A stretch of DNA of 64,000 nucleotides from Jannaschia formosa. GTDB lineage: Bacteria > Pseudomonadota > Alphaproteobacteria > Rhodobacterales > Rhodobacteraceae. The stretch lies in assembly GCF_003340555.1 (NCBI RefSeq), contig NZ_QPLJ01000005.1, positions 172,036 to 236,035 of the forward strand, written 5' to 3'. Shown in pieces: positions 56,572 through 64,000 of the stretch (position 1 is its first letter; each line of letters begins with the position of its first letter). The notes under the pieces are model-generated. The model saw only the letters and a list, made by a program, of their open reading frames with translations. It was not told the DNA's origin and made no database searches. Position numbers and translations under genes: made by a program.

Positions 56572-58139
56572 TGCACTGGATCATCCTGCCCGTCGTCCTG
56601 CCTGCGCTGCTCGCACCGATCATCGGCTTCGTGATGCGCCATGACATCGTGCTTGCGCGAGTCGCTTCCGTCGCTGGCGCTGTCTTGCTGCTCGGGGTGG
56701 CACTGGGCCTCACCGTGCTCGCCGCCGATGGCACGACCCACGTCTACCGTCTCGGCAATTGGCCCGCGCCATTCGGCATCGTGCTGGTCCTCGACCGACT
56801 CTCGGCGCTCATGGTGCTTCTGACGGCGGTGCTCGCGCTGATCGTGCTCATCCACGCCATCGCCACGGGCTGGGACGCGCGAGGGCGGCATTTTCATGCG
56901 CTCTACCATTTCCAGCTCATGGGCATCTGCGGGGCGTTCCTGACCGGTGACATCTTCAACCTCTTCGTCTTCTTCGAAGTGCTTCTGATCGCCTCCTACG
57001 GGCTCATGATCCACGCGGGCGGCAAGGAGCGGATCCGGGCAGGCTTGCAGTACGTGGTGATGAACCTCGCGGGCTCGACGCTCTTCCTTTTCGCGCTCGG
57101 CACGCTCTACGCCTCGGTCGGCACGCTCAACATCGCCGACATGGCGGCGAAGATCCCGGAGATCCCGGTGGAGGACGCCGGCCTGGTCCGCGTTGCGGCC
57201 ATCCTGCTGATGATCGTCTTTGCCGTGAAGGCCGCGCTCTTCCCGGTGCAGTTCTGGTTGCCCGCGACCTATGCCAACGCGCCCGCGCCGGTCGCAGCGC
57301 TCTTCGCGATCATGACGAAGGTCGGCGCGTACGCGATCATCCGCGTGCACACGATCGTCTTCGGCCCCGGTGTGGCCAGTACCGAAGATCTCGCCGGCAC
57401 ATGGCTTTTCCCCGCCGCCATCGTGACGATCGCCATAGGTGCGATCGGCGTGCTCGGCGCGAGGAGGCTGATGCCGCTCATCGCGTTCTCCGTGCTGGGG
57501 TCCATGGGCACGCTGCTCGTCGCGGTCTCCGCCTTCTCAGCCACGGGGATATCGGCCGGGCTCTACTATCTCGTCCATTCGACCTTCGCCGCCGCCTGCC
57601 TTTTCCTCGTCGCGGATCTCGTCGTCACGAGACGATCTGCCGACAGCCTCGAGCCAGCCCCCGCGACCGGCCAGAACGGGCTGTTTGCGGCGCTCTTCTT
57701 CGCTGCGGCCATCGCCATGGCGGGCATGCCGCCGCTGAGCGGGTTTCTTGGCAAGCTCCTGGTGCTCGACGCGATGCGCGCGCCCGGCACCATCGGCTGG
57801 ACCTGGACGGCGATCCTCGCTGGCTCGCTCGTGACGATCCTCGGCTTTGCCCGTGCCGGCAGTACGCTGTTCTGGAAATCCACGGCGTTCCCGGTGCCGG
57901 AGCCGGGTTCGCCCGCGCCGCGGCCCGCGAGCGCCGCCGAACTCGCGCCCTCCATGTCCGCCATTGCCATGCTCGCGCTGCTCGCGGCTTTCGCCGGTCC
58001 GGTGTCGGCCTACATGCAGGACACCACCGACCAGCTATTCGAGCGCGATGGCTACATATTCGCGGTGATCGGGCCGGATGAGCGGGTCGAGGACGCACTC
58101 GAAGCCGCCAAAGAGATCGTCGAAGAAGAGGAGGGCTGA
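56568..58139 (+). CDS. mrpD: Antiporter subunit D
   Basis: A 523-residue NuoM/N-like channel subunit. It has LFVFFEVLLIASYGLMIHAG with the conserved Glu, VKAALFPVQFWLPATYANAP with the Lys, and AIMTKVGAYAIIRVHT. It forms a proton/cation path together with A. ATGATG start; overlap with mrpC implies coupling. The tail is acidic (ALEAAKEIVEEEEG). Confidence 0.96.
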   Translation: MMHWIILPVVLPALLAPIIGFVMRHDIVLARVASVAGAVLLLGVALGLTVLAADGTTHVYRLGNWPAPFGIVLVLDRLSALMVLLTAVLALIVLIHAIATGWDARGRHFHALYHFQLMGICGAFLTGDIFNLFVFFEVLLIASYGLMIHAGGKERIRAGLQYVVMNLAGSTLFLFALGTLYASVGTLNIADMAAKIPEIPVEDAGLVRVAAILLMIVFAVKAALFPVQFWLPATYANAPAPVAALFAIMTKVGAYAIIRVHTIVFGPGVASTEDLAGTWLFPAAIVTIAIGAIGVLGARRLMPLIAFSVLGSMGTLLVAVSAFSATGISAGLYYLVHSTFAAACLFLVADLVVTRRSADSLEPAPATGQNGLFAALFFAAAIAMAGMPPLSGFLGKLLVLDAMRAPGTIGWTWTAILAGSLVTILGFARAGSTLFWKSTAFPVPEPGSPAPRPASAAELAPSMSAIAMLALLAAFAGPVSAYMQDTTDQLFERDGYIFAVIGPDERVEDALEAAKEIVEEEEG

Positions 58140-58142
58140 GTC

Positions 58143-58634
58143 ATGATCCGCCGTCTCGTTCCGCACCCTCTGCTAAGCCTGACGCTGCTTCTCGTCTGGA
58201 TCGGCCTGGTCAACAAGTTTACGCTCGGCAACTTGATCCTGGGCCTCGCATTGGGGCTCATCATCCCGATGATCACGGCGCCCTACTGGCCCAACCGTCC
58301 GAGACTCGCGCGACCGGTGCGGATCGCCGAATACGTCGCGATCGTGTTGTGGGATATCGTGGTCGCCAATTTCCAGGTCGCGATGATCATCCTGCTGCGC
58401 AAGGAACCCGATATCCGATCGCACTGGATCACCGTTCCGCTCAGGCTCACGTCACCGGAGGCGATCACGGTGCTCGCGGGCACGATCACCATGACGCCAG
58501 GCACCGTGTCTGCGACGCTGGCGGCCGATGCCAGCGCGATCCTCGTGCATTGCCTGCACACCGACGATCCGAACGCCGTCCGAGACGAAATCAGGTCCCG
58601 TTACGAAAGCCGCCTGCTGGAGATTTTCCCATGA
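58143..58634 (+). CDS. mrpE: Antiporter subunit E
   Basis: A 163-residue MrpE protein with two N-terminal helices (LLVWIGLVNKFTLGNLILGL, ALGLIIPMITAPYW). The signature PLRLTSPEAITVLAGTITMT precedes a soluble tail with AILVHCLHTDDPNAVRDEI. It supports assembly of the complex. It overlaps mrpF by ATGA. Confidence 0.95.
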   Translation: MIRRLVPHPLLSLTLLLVWIGLVNKFTLGNLILGLALGLIIPMITAPYWPNRPRLARPVRIAEYVAIVLWDIVVANFQVAMIILLRKEPDIRSHWITVPLRLTSPEAITVLAGTITMTPGTVSATLAADASAILVHCLHTDDPNAVRDEIRSRYESRLLEIFP

Positions 58635-58900
58635 TCGAAATCGCACTTTTCTTTGCGGCGAGTTGCTATGGCGTCGCCCTCTTGCTGGACCTGTGGCGTA
58701 TCGCTGTGGGGCCCGATCCTGCAGATCGCATCCTCGCGCTCGATACCATGGTCATCAACATGATCGCGCTGCTCGTCCTTTACGGCATCTGGCGCGGCTC
58801 GGCGATCTACTTCGAGGCCGCGATGCTGATCGCGATGGTCGGGTTCGTCTCCACGGTCGCCTATTGCCGCTTCATCCTGCGCGGCGACATCATCGAATAA
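58631..58900 (+). CDS. mrpF: Antiporter subunit F
   Basis: An 89-residue, three-helix subunit: MIEIALFFAASCYGVALLLD, GPDPADRILALDTMVINMIA (the conserved G-P-x-x-x-D-R-I-L-A-L-D signature) and FVSTVAYCRFILRGDIIE. The MrpF Asp in that signature is essential for antiport in other species. Start is the ATG overlapping the mrpE stop; longer frames upstream are shadows. Confidence 0.95.
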   Translation: MIEIALFFAASCYGVALLLDLWRIAVGPDPADRILALDTMVINMIALLVLYGIWRGSAIYFEAAMLIAMVGFVSTVAYCRFILRGDIIE

Positions 58901-58910
58901 GGAGTCTGCC

Positions 58911-59294
58911 ATGAGTTTCCTTGCAGAAGTCCTCATCTCGCTTTCGCTGGTCGTCAGCGGTGTCTTCGGATTTGTCGGCTCCTACGGGCTCATCAAGCTG
59001 CGAAGGACCATGCAGCGCCTGCATGCGCCTACCAAAGCCACGACGCTCGGCGTGGGCGGGGTTCTGATCGCGTCCATGATCTTCTTCGCGGCCGAGACCG
59101 GAACCGTGTCGTTTCATGAATTGCTGATCACGCTCTTCCTGCTCCTGACGGCGCCGATCACCGCGAATTTCATCGCCAAGACCTACATGGCGCGCAACCT
59201 GCCGGAGGCAGAGTTGCCAAAGAACGACGCCGGCCTGGGCTGGTCGGTCTACGCCGATCCTCCGGCCCGGAGCGACAAGGCAAGCGCACGCTGA
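58911..59294 (+). CDS. mrpG: Antiporter subunit G
   Basis: A 127-residue, three-helix subunit: LISLSLVVSGVFGFVGSYGL, IKLRRTMQRLHAPTKATTLG (family signature) and LITLFLLLTAPITANFIAKT. It closes the operon. An A-G-G-A-G-like site (AATAAGGAG) lies just upstream of the ATG. An IS903-type scar begins 51 bases after the stop. Confidence 0.95.
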   Translation: MSFLAEVLISLSLVVSGVFGFVGSYGLIKLRRTMQRLHAPTKATTLGVGGVLIASMIFFAAETGTVSFHELLITLFLLLTAPITANFIAKTYMARNLPEAELPKNDAGLGWSVYADPPARSDKASAR

Positions 59295-59342
59295 GGCTGA
59301 CGTCGACCGCAGGCCGGAAAGGTGGCTCAGTTTGTTGAACAG

Positions 59343-59359
59343 GTCTTGTTGCGCAAAGC
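59343..59359. mobile_element. IS903-type end scar at a gene breakpoint
   Basis: GTCTTGTTGCGCAAAGC resembles the IS ends at 45694 and 51955. It sits exactly where homology to a truncated ABC permease begins, consistent with an IS-mediated deletion. Confidence 0.6.
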
Positions 59360-59533
59360 ATCATCCTGTTCCAGGACACGAGCCTTGTCTTCGTCGCCAG
59401 CTTGCGCGACTTCATGACCGTCTCCTCGACCATCGCACGGACCGAAGGGCGGCTGATCGAGATGTATGACTTCGCGACCCTCGTCGATTTCGTGATCTGC
59501 TTCGCGGGTTCGCTCGTCGTCCGACGTCCCTAA
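59358..59533 (+). pseudogene. C-terminal remnant of a GltK-type amino-acid ABC permease
   Basis: A frame with no start encodes SIILFQDTSLVFVASLRDFM, then RLIEMYDFATLVDFVICFAG and SLVVRRP followed by a stop. This matches the last 57 residues of glutamate/aspartate ABC permeases (GltK/HisM-like), whose K-x-T/S-S-L-V region precedes the final helix. The first about 80% of the gene is missing. It lies 15 bases upstream of the gltL-like gene, in the usual gltK-gltL order. Confidence 0.8.
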
Positions 59534-59547
59534 GGAGCCCGAAAAAC

Positions 59548-60275
59548 ATGATCGAGATCAGCGATGTCAGCAAATGGTATGGCGACTTCGAGGTCTTGGA
59601 CGACTGCACCACCAGCGTCGCGCGGGGCGAAGTTGTCATGGTCTGCGGGCCATCCGGGTCGGGCAAATCGACCTTTGTCAATTGCGTCAGCGGGCTTGAG
59701 CCGGTGCAGGAAGACAAGATCACGGTCGAAGGCTTCATCGTGACGGACAAGAAGACGAACCTCACCAGGCTCAGATCCCGCGTCGGCATGGTGTTCCAAC
59801 ACACAAGCACTGTCCGCACATGACAGTGCGGGAGAACCTTTGTTTGATACAGCGAAAGGTCTTGGGCTGCAGTCGCGACGAGGCCGTCGCGAAAGCCGAG
59901 TCACCGCTCGAACGGGTCGGCTTGGCCGAGCACATCGAGAAGTGCCCGGGCAACCTCTCCAGGGGGCAGCAGCGGCGGGTGGCGATTTCGCGCGCGCTTG
60001 CGATGGACCCGATCGCGATGTTGTTCGACGAGCCGACCTCGGCGCTCGACCCGGAAATGATCAAGGAGGTCCTCGACATCAGCGTCGAACTCGCAGGTGA
60101 AGGCATGACGATGATGGTCGTGACGCACGAGATGGGCTTCGCTCACCGCGTCGCCGATCGCGTGGTGTTCATGGCCGGCGGGAAGATGGTTGAAGACCGT
60201 CGAAGCGGAGAGTTCTTCAGTGCTGCCGAGAGCGATCGCGCGAAGGACTTTCTGTCCAAGATCCTCAACCACTGA
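59548..60275 (+). pseudogene. GltL-type ABC ATPase split by a one-base frameshift
   Basis: The first part (59548-59823) holds MIEISDVSKWYGDFEVLDDC and Walker A GPSGSGKST, and ends after GMVFQHTSTVRT. The second part (59820-60275) begins MTVRENLCLIQRKVLG and holds the signature LSRGQQ (normally LSGGQ), Walker B AMLFDEPTSALD and H-loop VVTHEMGFAHR. In relatives GMVFQH is followed by six residues and then M-T-V; here 17 bases separate them rather than 18, so one base is lost. The parts overlap by ATGA, so coupled translation of a split ATPase is conceivable but unlikely. Confidence 0.82.
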
Positions 60276-60284
60276 AGGTCGGGG

Positions 60285-61301
60285 ATGTTTCGGAGGTTCG
60301 ATACGCAATCATGGGTCGAGGCCGGCCGGGTAGCGGCCCCCGGGCTCGCGGTCGCCCTGCTCGTTGCAGTCGCTGCGCAGTTCGTCTCAGAGCACTACGG
60401 CGCCCCTGCCATGCTCATGGCGCTCCTGTTCGGCATCGCGCTGAATTTCCTCTCGGAGGAAGGCCGCTGCGTGGTGGGCATCGACATCGCGGCGCGAACC
60501 ATTCTTCGCCTGGGGGTGGCGCTGCTCGGCTTCCGGGTCAGCATGGAGATATTCTTCGACCTCGGTGTCCCGGTCCTGCTGCTGGTGGTGCTCTCCGTCG
60601 CTGCGACGATTGCGGCTGGCCTGTTGCTGGCACCGCTGTTTGGACATGGCTGGAGGTTCGGTCTGCTGTCGGCGGGGTCGGTTGCTATTTGCGGCGCATC
60701 AGCAGCGATCGCAATCGCTGCCATTCTTCCGAAAGACGATCGCTCCGAGGAACGACTGATCTTCACGATCGCAGTCGTGACGCTTCTGTCGACGCTTGCC
60801 ATGGTGATGTATCCGATCGGCGCAACTCTCGCAGGGCTCGATACCGACCAGAGCGGTGTCTTCATCGGCGCGGCCATCCACGATGTTGCGCAGGTCGTGG
60901 GTGCCGGTTTTTCCGTGTCAGACGAAGCGGGAGAGATTGCGACCGTCGTCAAGCTGCTGAGGGTCGCCCTGCTTGCCCCAGTCGTTTTCATCGCAGCGAT
61001 CGTCATTCGAATACGCGTTTCAGAAGCGTCCGGCGGAAGCGGCCCGGTGCCCGTCTTCCCGGCATTCATTCTCTTGTTCGGGCTGGCCGCTCTTCTCAAC
61101 TCGCTCAATGTGGTGCCTGCACTGCTGGTAGACTTCGCGACGCAGGCTTCGCGCTGGTTCCTGCTGACCGCCATTGCGGCGGTCGGGCTGAAAACCTCGC
61201 TCGCGCGGGTGCTGGCGGTCGGTCCCGGTGCCATCGCGCTCGTGAGCCTCGAAACCCTTTTCATTGGAAGTCTCGCCTTCGCTGGAGTTCATGCGATCTG
61301 A
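60285..61301 (+). CDS. YeiH-family putative sulfate/anion exporter
   Basis: A 338-residue protein of about ten helices from the UPF0324/YeiH family: MLMALLFGIALNFLSEEGRC, RTILRLGVALLGFRVSMEIF, SAGSVAICGASAAIAIAAIL, GVFIGAAIHDVAQVVGAGFS, and LTAIAAVGLKTSLARVLAVG. Transport of sulfite/sulfate is suggested for the family but not proven for this member. It starts nine bases after the split ABC ATPase and ends at a bidirectional terminator. Confidence 0.9.
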   Translation: MFRRFDTQSWVEAGRVAAPGLAVALLVAVAAQFVSEHYGAPAMLMALLFGIALNFLSEEGRCVVGIDIAARTILRLGVALLGFRVSMEIFFDLGVPVLLLVVLSVAATIAAGLLLAPLFGHGWRFGLLSAGSVAICGASAAIAIAAILPKDDRSEERLIFTIAVVTLLSTLAMVMYPIGATLAGLDTDQSGVFIGAAIHDVAQVVGAGFSVSDEAGEIATVVKLLRVALLAPVVFIAAIVIRIRVSEASGGSGPVPVFPAFILLFGLAALLNSLNVVPALLVDFATQASRWFLLTAIAAVGLKTSLARVLAVGPGAIALVSLETLFIGSLAFAGVHAI

Positions 61302-61327
61302 AGGACGCCGCATACGAGGTGCGATGG

Positions 61328-61360
61328 CGCGTCGGCCATCCTTGATGGAAGGCCGACGCG
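61328..61360. terminator. Bidirectional hairpin between converging genes
   Basis: CGCGTCGGCC (61328-61337) pairs perfectly with GGCCGACGCG (61351-61360). CCATC/GATGG can extend pairing inside the loop. No U-run is present on either side. It lies between the YeiH gene and the acidic protein gene. Confidence 0.6.
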
Positions 61361-61370
61361 GGCGTTGATC

Positions 61371-62267
61371 CTATTCCATCGGCGGGAGGTCCAGCGCTGC
61401 GCGGATCGCGTCGATCGCCGAGTCGACGGTCGCCGGATTGTCGGCTGTCCCAGAGACGAGCGCCCTCAGCGTCGAGCGCTGATCATCCGTCAACTCGTCG
61501 GACTCGTTGATCAGTGCCAGGACTTGATCTTGGTCAAATCGCTCGGGGGTCAGCAGTTCAGCCGGATCGGCGGTCGATGTCGCACCCACGACCGCGGTAT
61601 CGGCCGGAGCGGCGGCTGTGGCGTCAGGTTCGACGAGCACGGTCGGGGGAGCTGCCTCGGCCTCATCGACGATGCGAGCGGTCGAGGCGGTTTCGTCGGC
61701 ATCGATGATTACCGCGTCATCTGCGGGTTCCACCACAATCGCACCTTCGGGTTCGGCAGCTTCGTCACCCACAACAGGCAGATCCGTCTCCGCGGCACCG
61801 GCGGCTTCGTCCGTTGCGACAGGATCTTCGTCGATTCCAATGACGACGGTTTCTGTGTCCGCATCTTCGGGCAGGGAGGCCGACGTATCCGGCTCAACCA
61901 CTACCGTTTCGGTCTCGGCCTCTTCGGCTTCCAACGCTTCCTGGCGTTCAGGATCTTCTTCGATTCCAATGACGACGGTTTCTGTGTCCGCATCTTCGGG
62001 CAGGGGCGCCGACATATCCGGCTCAACCACTACGGTTTCGGCCTCGGCCTCTTCGGCTTCCAACGCTTCTTGGCGTTCTCGCTCTGCTTCCAAAGCCTCC
62101 TCTTCTTCACGAACGCGGGCTTGCTCCGCCTCGCGCGCCTCGATCGCGGCCTGTTCGATCTGCTGTTCTTCCAGCCGGGCCTGTTCCGCCTGGTTGTTGT
62201 ACCAGATCAGGCCGCCAATGATGACGGCGATCGCAACGATTATGCCTATAATTACTCTTGTTCGCAT
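61371..62267 (-). CDS. Membrane-anchored acidic repeat protein
   Basis: A 298-residue protein. An N-terminal signal-anchor helix lies at residues 4-22 (RVIIGIIVAIAVIIGGLIWY). A Glu/Ala-rich coiled coil follows (about 25-75, EEEEALEAERERQEALEAEE). Two 43-residue acidic repeats ending DADTETVVIGI-EDP follow, then a long acidic Val/Ala/Asp linker and a folded C-terminal helical part (LLTPERFDQDQVLALINESD, LTDDQRSTLRALVSGTADNP). The repeat is near-identical in DNA, period 129 bases, so it arose by recent duplication. Probably an envelope spacer; not recognised as a known family. Confidence 0.75.
   Translation of the reverse strand: MRTRVIIGIIVAIAVIIGGLIWYNNQAEQARLEEQQIEQAAIEAREAEQARVREEEEALEAERERQEALEAEEAEAETVVVEPDMSAPLPEDADTETVVIGIEEDPERQEALEAEEAETETVVVEPDTSASLPEDADTETVVIGIDEDPVATDEAAGAAETDLPVVGDEAAEPEGAIVVEPADDAVIIDADETASTARIVDEAEAAPPTVLVEPDATAAAPADTAVVGATSTADPAELLTPERFDQDQVLALINESDELTDDQRSTLRALVSGTADNPATVDSAIDAIRAALDLPPME
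61821..62078 (-). repeat. Two-copy 129-base tandem repeat inside a coding region
   Basis: Copy 1 is 61821-61949 and copy 2 is 61950-62078; each contains AGGATCTTC(G/T)TCGATTCCAA and GACGACGGTTTCTGTGTCCG. The period of 129 keeps the frame (43 codons). Confidence 0.9.
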
Positions 62268-62639
62268 GGGTCACCCTGCTTTCGTCTCTGGTCGTGGCAA
62301 CCCCGCTGGCCGCCTCCAAACCCTTCAAGCAACCCCGCGACGTAACGGCACGGGGTGAATCTTGGCCCAACCTCACAATGGCGGCTTTCGTTCCTTCTTG
62401 ATCCTCGTGAACGACGCTATCCGGCACCCGTTCACGCCCGCCATCTCCGCACCGCCCGGATCACGTGGCGGCGCTGTCATTTGCTGTATTGTCCATTCTC
62501 GTTGGAAGGATGGCCGGAGAGATCCAGAGTATATCAATTATTATCAGACGCTTACCACGATACTGTCAGTATTGCTGGAACAGATGGCGAGCTACCCTGT
62601 TGTCAGAGCAGGTCAACAGCCATTGATGGGAGACCAATC
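62268..62639. other. 372-base divergent interval
   Basis: The interval separates the two divergent envelope-protein genes. An A+T-rich stretch at 62525-62580 (ATATCAATTATTATCAGA) is the likeliest promoter region for the gene at 62640. No gene is supported in it. Confidence 0.55.
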
Positions 62640-63587
62640 ATGCTCAGAAAAAACTTGCACATCGCTCTGCTCGGATCGGCAGCGGCGGTGGTAATCGGCA
62701 CGGCGCATGCTCAGACCAGCACTCCGCCCGACGGCAACCTCGACCCCGAAGCCTGTGCCAACTTGGCCGAGCGCCTTACCAACAACGAGGATATCGACGC
62801 CGAGGTCCGCGCCGAGATCGAAACGATCATCGCCGAGGGTGACGTGGCCCAGTGCGGCCTGATTTTTACGGCCTGGGAACGTGAGGGCGTGGTTACAGCC
62901 GAAACCCTCGAAGTCGTTGCAACGGCTTCGGTCAGCGAGCGAATGATCGTCCAGCAAGAAGTCGAGGTTGACGCTGCGGCAGCGGTCTACCAGCCGCCTG
63001 CTGAGGTTGGGGTCGTCGCGGGAGCGCCAGAAGTAACTTGGTCCATGCCGCGCCAAAGCGTCACGGTCGAGGAGCAGGCACCTCAAGTGGTCATCCGCCA
63101 AGGCCGCCCTTCGGTCAACGTCGAAGTGCCCCAGCCGCGCATCATGGTGAATGTGCCCGAGCCGGAGGTGATCATCACCTGGCCCGATTCTGCGGTCGAA
63201 TTGTCGGCGATCGAGCCCAACATCCAGGTCCGCATGCCGGAGCCTACGGTGACCGTCAACATGCCCGAGCCGATCGTCGAGGTGATGATCGGTGGTCAGC
63301 AGCCGGCCGGTCTGGTCGAGCTCGAGGACGGCCGTTACGCTCCTCCGGGCACCACGCTTGCCGATCTGGATCCCCAGATTTCGATCACGCAGCAGGAAGC
63401 CATGGTCAGCCAAGGCACGGCGGCGGAAGATCCTGAGATCATCTTCAATCGCGGCGCGCCCGAGGTGACGTTCGAAGCGCAGGAGCCGGAAGTCTCGGTG
63501 AACGTGCTCGGCGAGCCCGAAGTTCAGGTTACCGTCGGCCAAGGCAGCGCCGAACGAAACGTCACGATCCAAGACGCTTCTGACTAG
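62640..63587 (+). CDS. Exported acidic beta-repeat protein
   Basis: A 315-residue protein. A Sec signal (RKNLHIALLGSAAAVVIGTA, cleavage after AHA near residue 24) is followed by a small helical domain with two Cys (CANLAERLTNNEDIDAEVRA, QCGLIFTAWEREGVV). Then come about ten short repeats of the type P-E-x-x-V-x-V-x-x-P, such as PRIMVNVPEPEVIITW, IQVRMPEPTVTVNMPEPIVE and EPEVSVNVLGEPEVQVTVGQ. Alternating Val/Ile suggests a beta-solenoid or stacked strands. GGGAG lies seven bases before the ATG. Not a family I can name; periplasmic or surface structure is inferred. Confidence 0.78.
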   Translation: MLRKNLHIALLGSAAAVVIGTAHAQTSTPPDGNLDPEACANLAERLTNNEDIDAEVRAEIETIIAEGDVAQCGLIFTAWEREGVVTAETLEVVATASVSERMIVQQEVEVDAAAAVYQPPAEVGVVAGAPEVTWSMPRQSVTVEEQAPQVVIRQGRPSVNVEVPQPRIMVNVPEPEVIITWPDSAVELSAIEPNIQVRMPEPTVTVNMPEPIVEVMIGGQQPAGLVELEDGRYAPPGTTLADLDPQISITQQEAMVSQGTAAEDPEIIFNRGAPEVTFEAQEPEVSVNVLGEPEVQVTVGQGSAERNVTIQDASD

Positions 63588-63631
63588 GCCTGGCGGTTCG
63601 GGATTTTCCTATCGCTTAGGCTGAAGACCGA

Positions 63632-63655
63632 CACCCCCGCGCAATGGCGGGGGTG
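63632..63655 (+). terminator. Hairpin after the beta-repeat protein gene
   Basis: CACCCCCGC pairs with GCGGGGGTG around GCAATG, 45 bases after the stop codon. No U-run follows. Confidence 0.55.
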
Positions 63656-63836
63656 ATCCGGAGTAAGCGTCCGGCGTCGCTGCACTGCCTCGCGTAGGTG
63701 GCGATCGGTAGTGTGAGCTACTCCCCGAAAACCGGACAGTGACGGAAGCTACGATCTGACGTCTGCTGGTCGGTGCTGTCTCGAAGGTGGTGGAAATCGG
63801 TTCGACGCGATCTCCGGCGCTTTCAGCGTCACGGTT

Positions 63837-64000
63837 TCACGCGGCGAGGTCACTCGTTTGATCGGTCAGGGGGGCTGAGAGCGTCTCCCAGCCGTCAACC
63901 TTGCGCATTGTGATCTGGCCCGATGCCAGCAGCGCCCAGAACAGCATCGGCGCGGTCTCGGCCTCGGGCAGCACGGTCTGGGTCTTGATCCGGCGCTTGA
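63837..64000 (-). CDS. IS256-family (Mutator-type) transposase, C-terminal part
   Basis: The minus strand encodes the last 54 residues of a transposase: KRRIKTQTVLPEAETAPMLF, then WALLASGQITMRKVDGWETL and SAPLTDQTSDLAA before the stop. The R-R-x-K-T-Q-x-x-L-P-x-A-x-x-A block and the final R-K-x-D-G-W are typical of the end of Mutator-type transposases. The remainder lies beyond the window, so intactness is unknown. The sequence CCCCGAAAACCGGACAGTG near 63725 may belong to the element's end. Confidence 0.72.
   Translation of the reverse strand, partial: KRRIKTQTVLPEAETAPMLFWALLASGQITMRKVDGWETLSAPLTDQTSDLAA

Noticed and set aside
59820-60275. Second half of the split ABC ATPase as an independent intact gene
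   Set aside because: It lacks Walker A and begins in the middle of the fold. The upstream frame supplies exactly the missing part, one base out of register.
61821-62078. CRISPR or intergenic satellite
   Set aside because: Only two long units exist; they lie in frame inside a gene and have no spacers. No CRISPR array was seen anywhere in the window.

Overview
The window reads as chromosomal DNA of a high-GC alphaproteobacterium, most likely Rhodobacterales (Rhodobacteraceae or Roseobacter group). This rests on an alphaproteobacterial type-A RNase P RNA, the mreBCD-mrdA-rodA order, the short XRE regulator typical of the group, a LOV-HWE histidine kinase, GatCAB genes with an AspRS, and a dispersed intergenic repeat with a CGGAGTATTT core. 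Everything here was read by eye; no homology search was run.

Left part (1-23.6 kb), mostly core genome. It holds a divergent SDR and beta-propeller pair, a LuxR solo, leuA behind a probable leucine leader peptide, three tandem TupA-like ATP-grasp genes, and the cell-elongation operon mreB-mreC-mreD-mrdA-rodA. These are followed by an mhqO/mhqD-like pair, a Bax-inhibitor-1 family membrane protein, a LysR regulator overlapping a quinone oxidoreductase, an XRE regulator, a histidinol-phosphatase-like gene, thymidine kinase, a PA3286-type ketoacyl-ACP synthase III and two small stress-type genes.

Middle part (23.8-45.6 kb). A BrnA-like orphan and an A+T-richer VapBC45-like toxin-antitoxin pair sit just downstream of carB. 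Then come a HAD-fold protein lacking its nucleophile, aspS followed by a 20-codon ORF and a strong terminator, a DUF1800/DUF1501 export pair, a GNAT gene broken by a 14-bp tandem duplication, rpmG, a PAS protein, rnpB, an AmpD-like amidase, an Excalibur lipoprotein, gatC-gatA, the LOV kinase, a DUF2306 protein, a DMT transporter, an MFS transporter with a C-terminal extension, and an SDR with Phe at the catalytic Tyr position.

Right part (45.6-64 kb), accessory. It begins at the 5' half of a tRNA-Gly gene and a decayed IS5-family (IS903-group) element containing an IS110 fragment. It continues with a fatty-acid desaturase and cold-shock protein, a secreted propeller protein, a luciferase-like oxidoreductase and an RTX fragment. 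Next are a complete seven-subunit Mrp (Pha) cation/proton antiporter operon, a decayed glutamate/aspartate ABC transporter remnant, a YeiH-family transporter and two unusual acidic, repetitive envelope proteins. The window ends inside an IS256-family transposase. Three IS903-like end scars (45.7, 52.0 and 59.35 kb) mark this part as rearranged.
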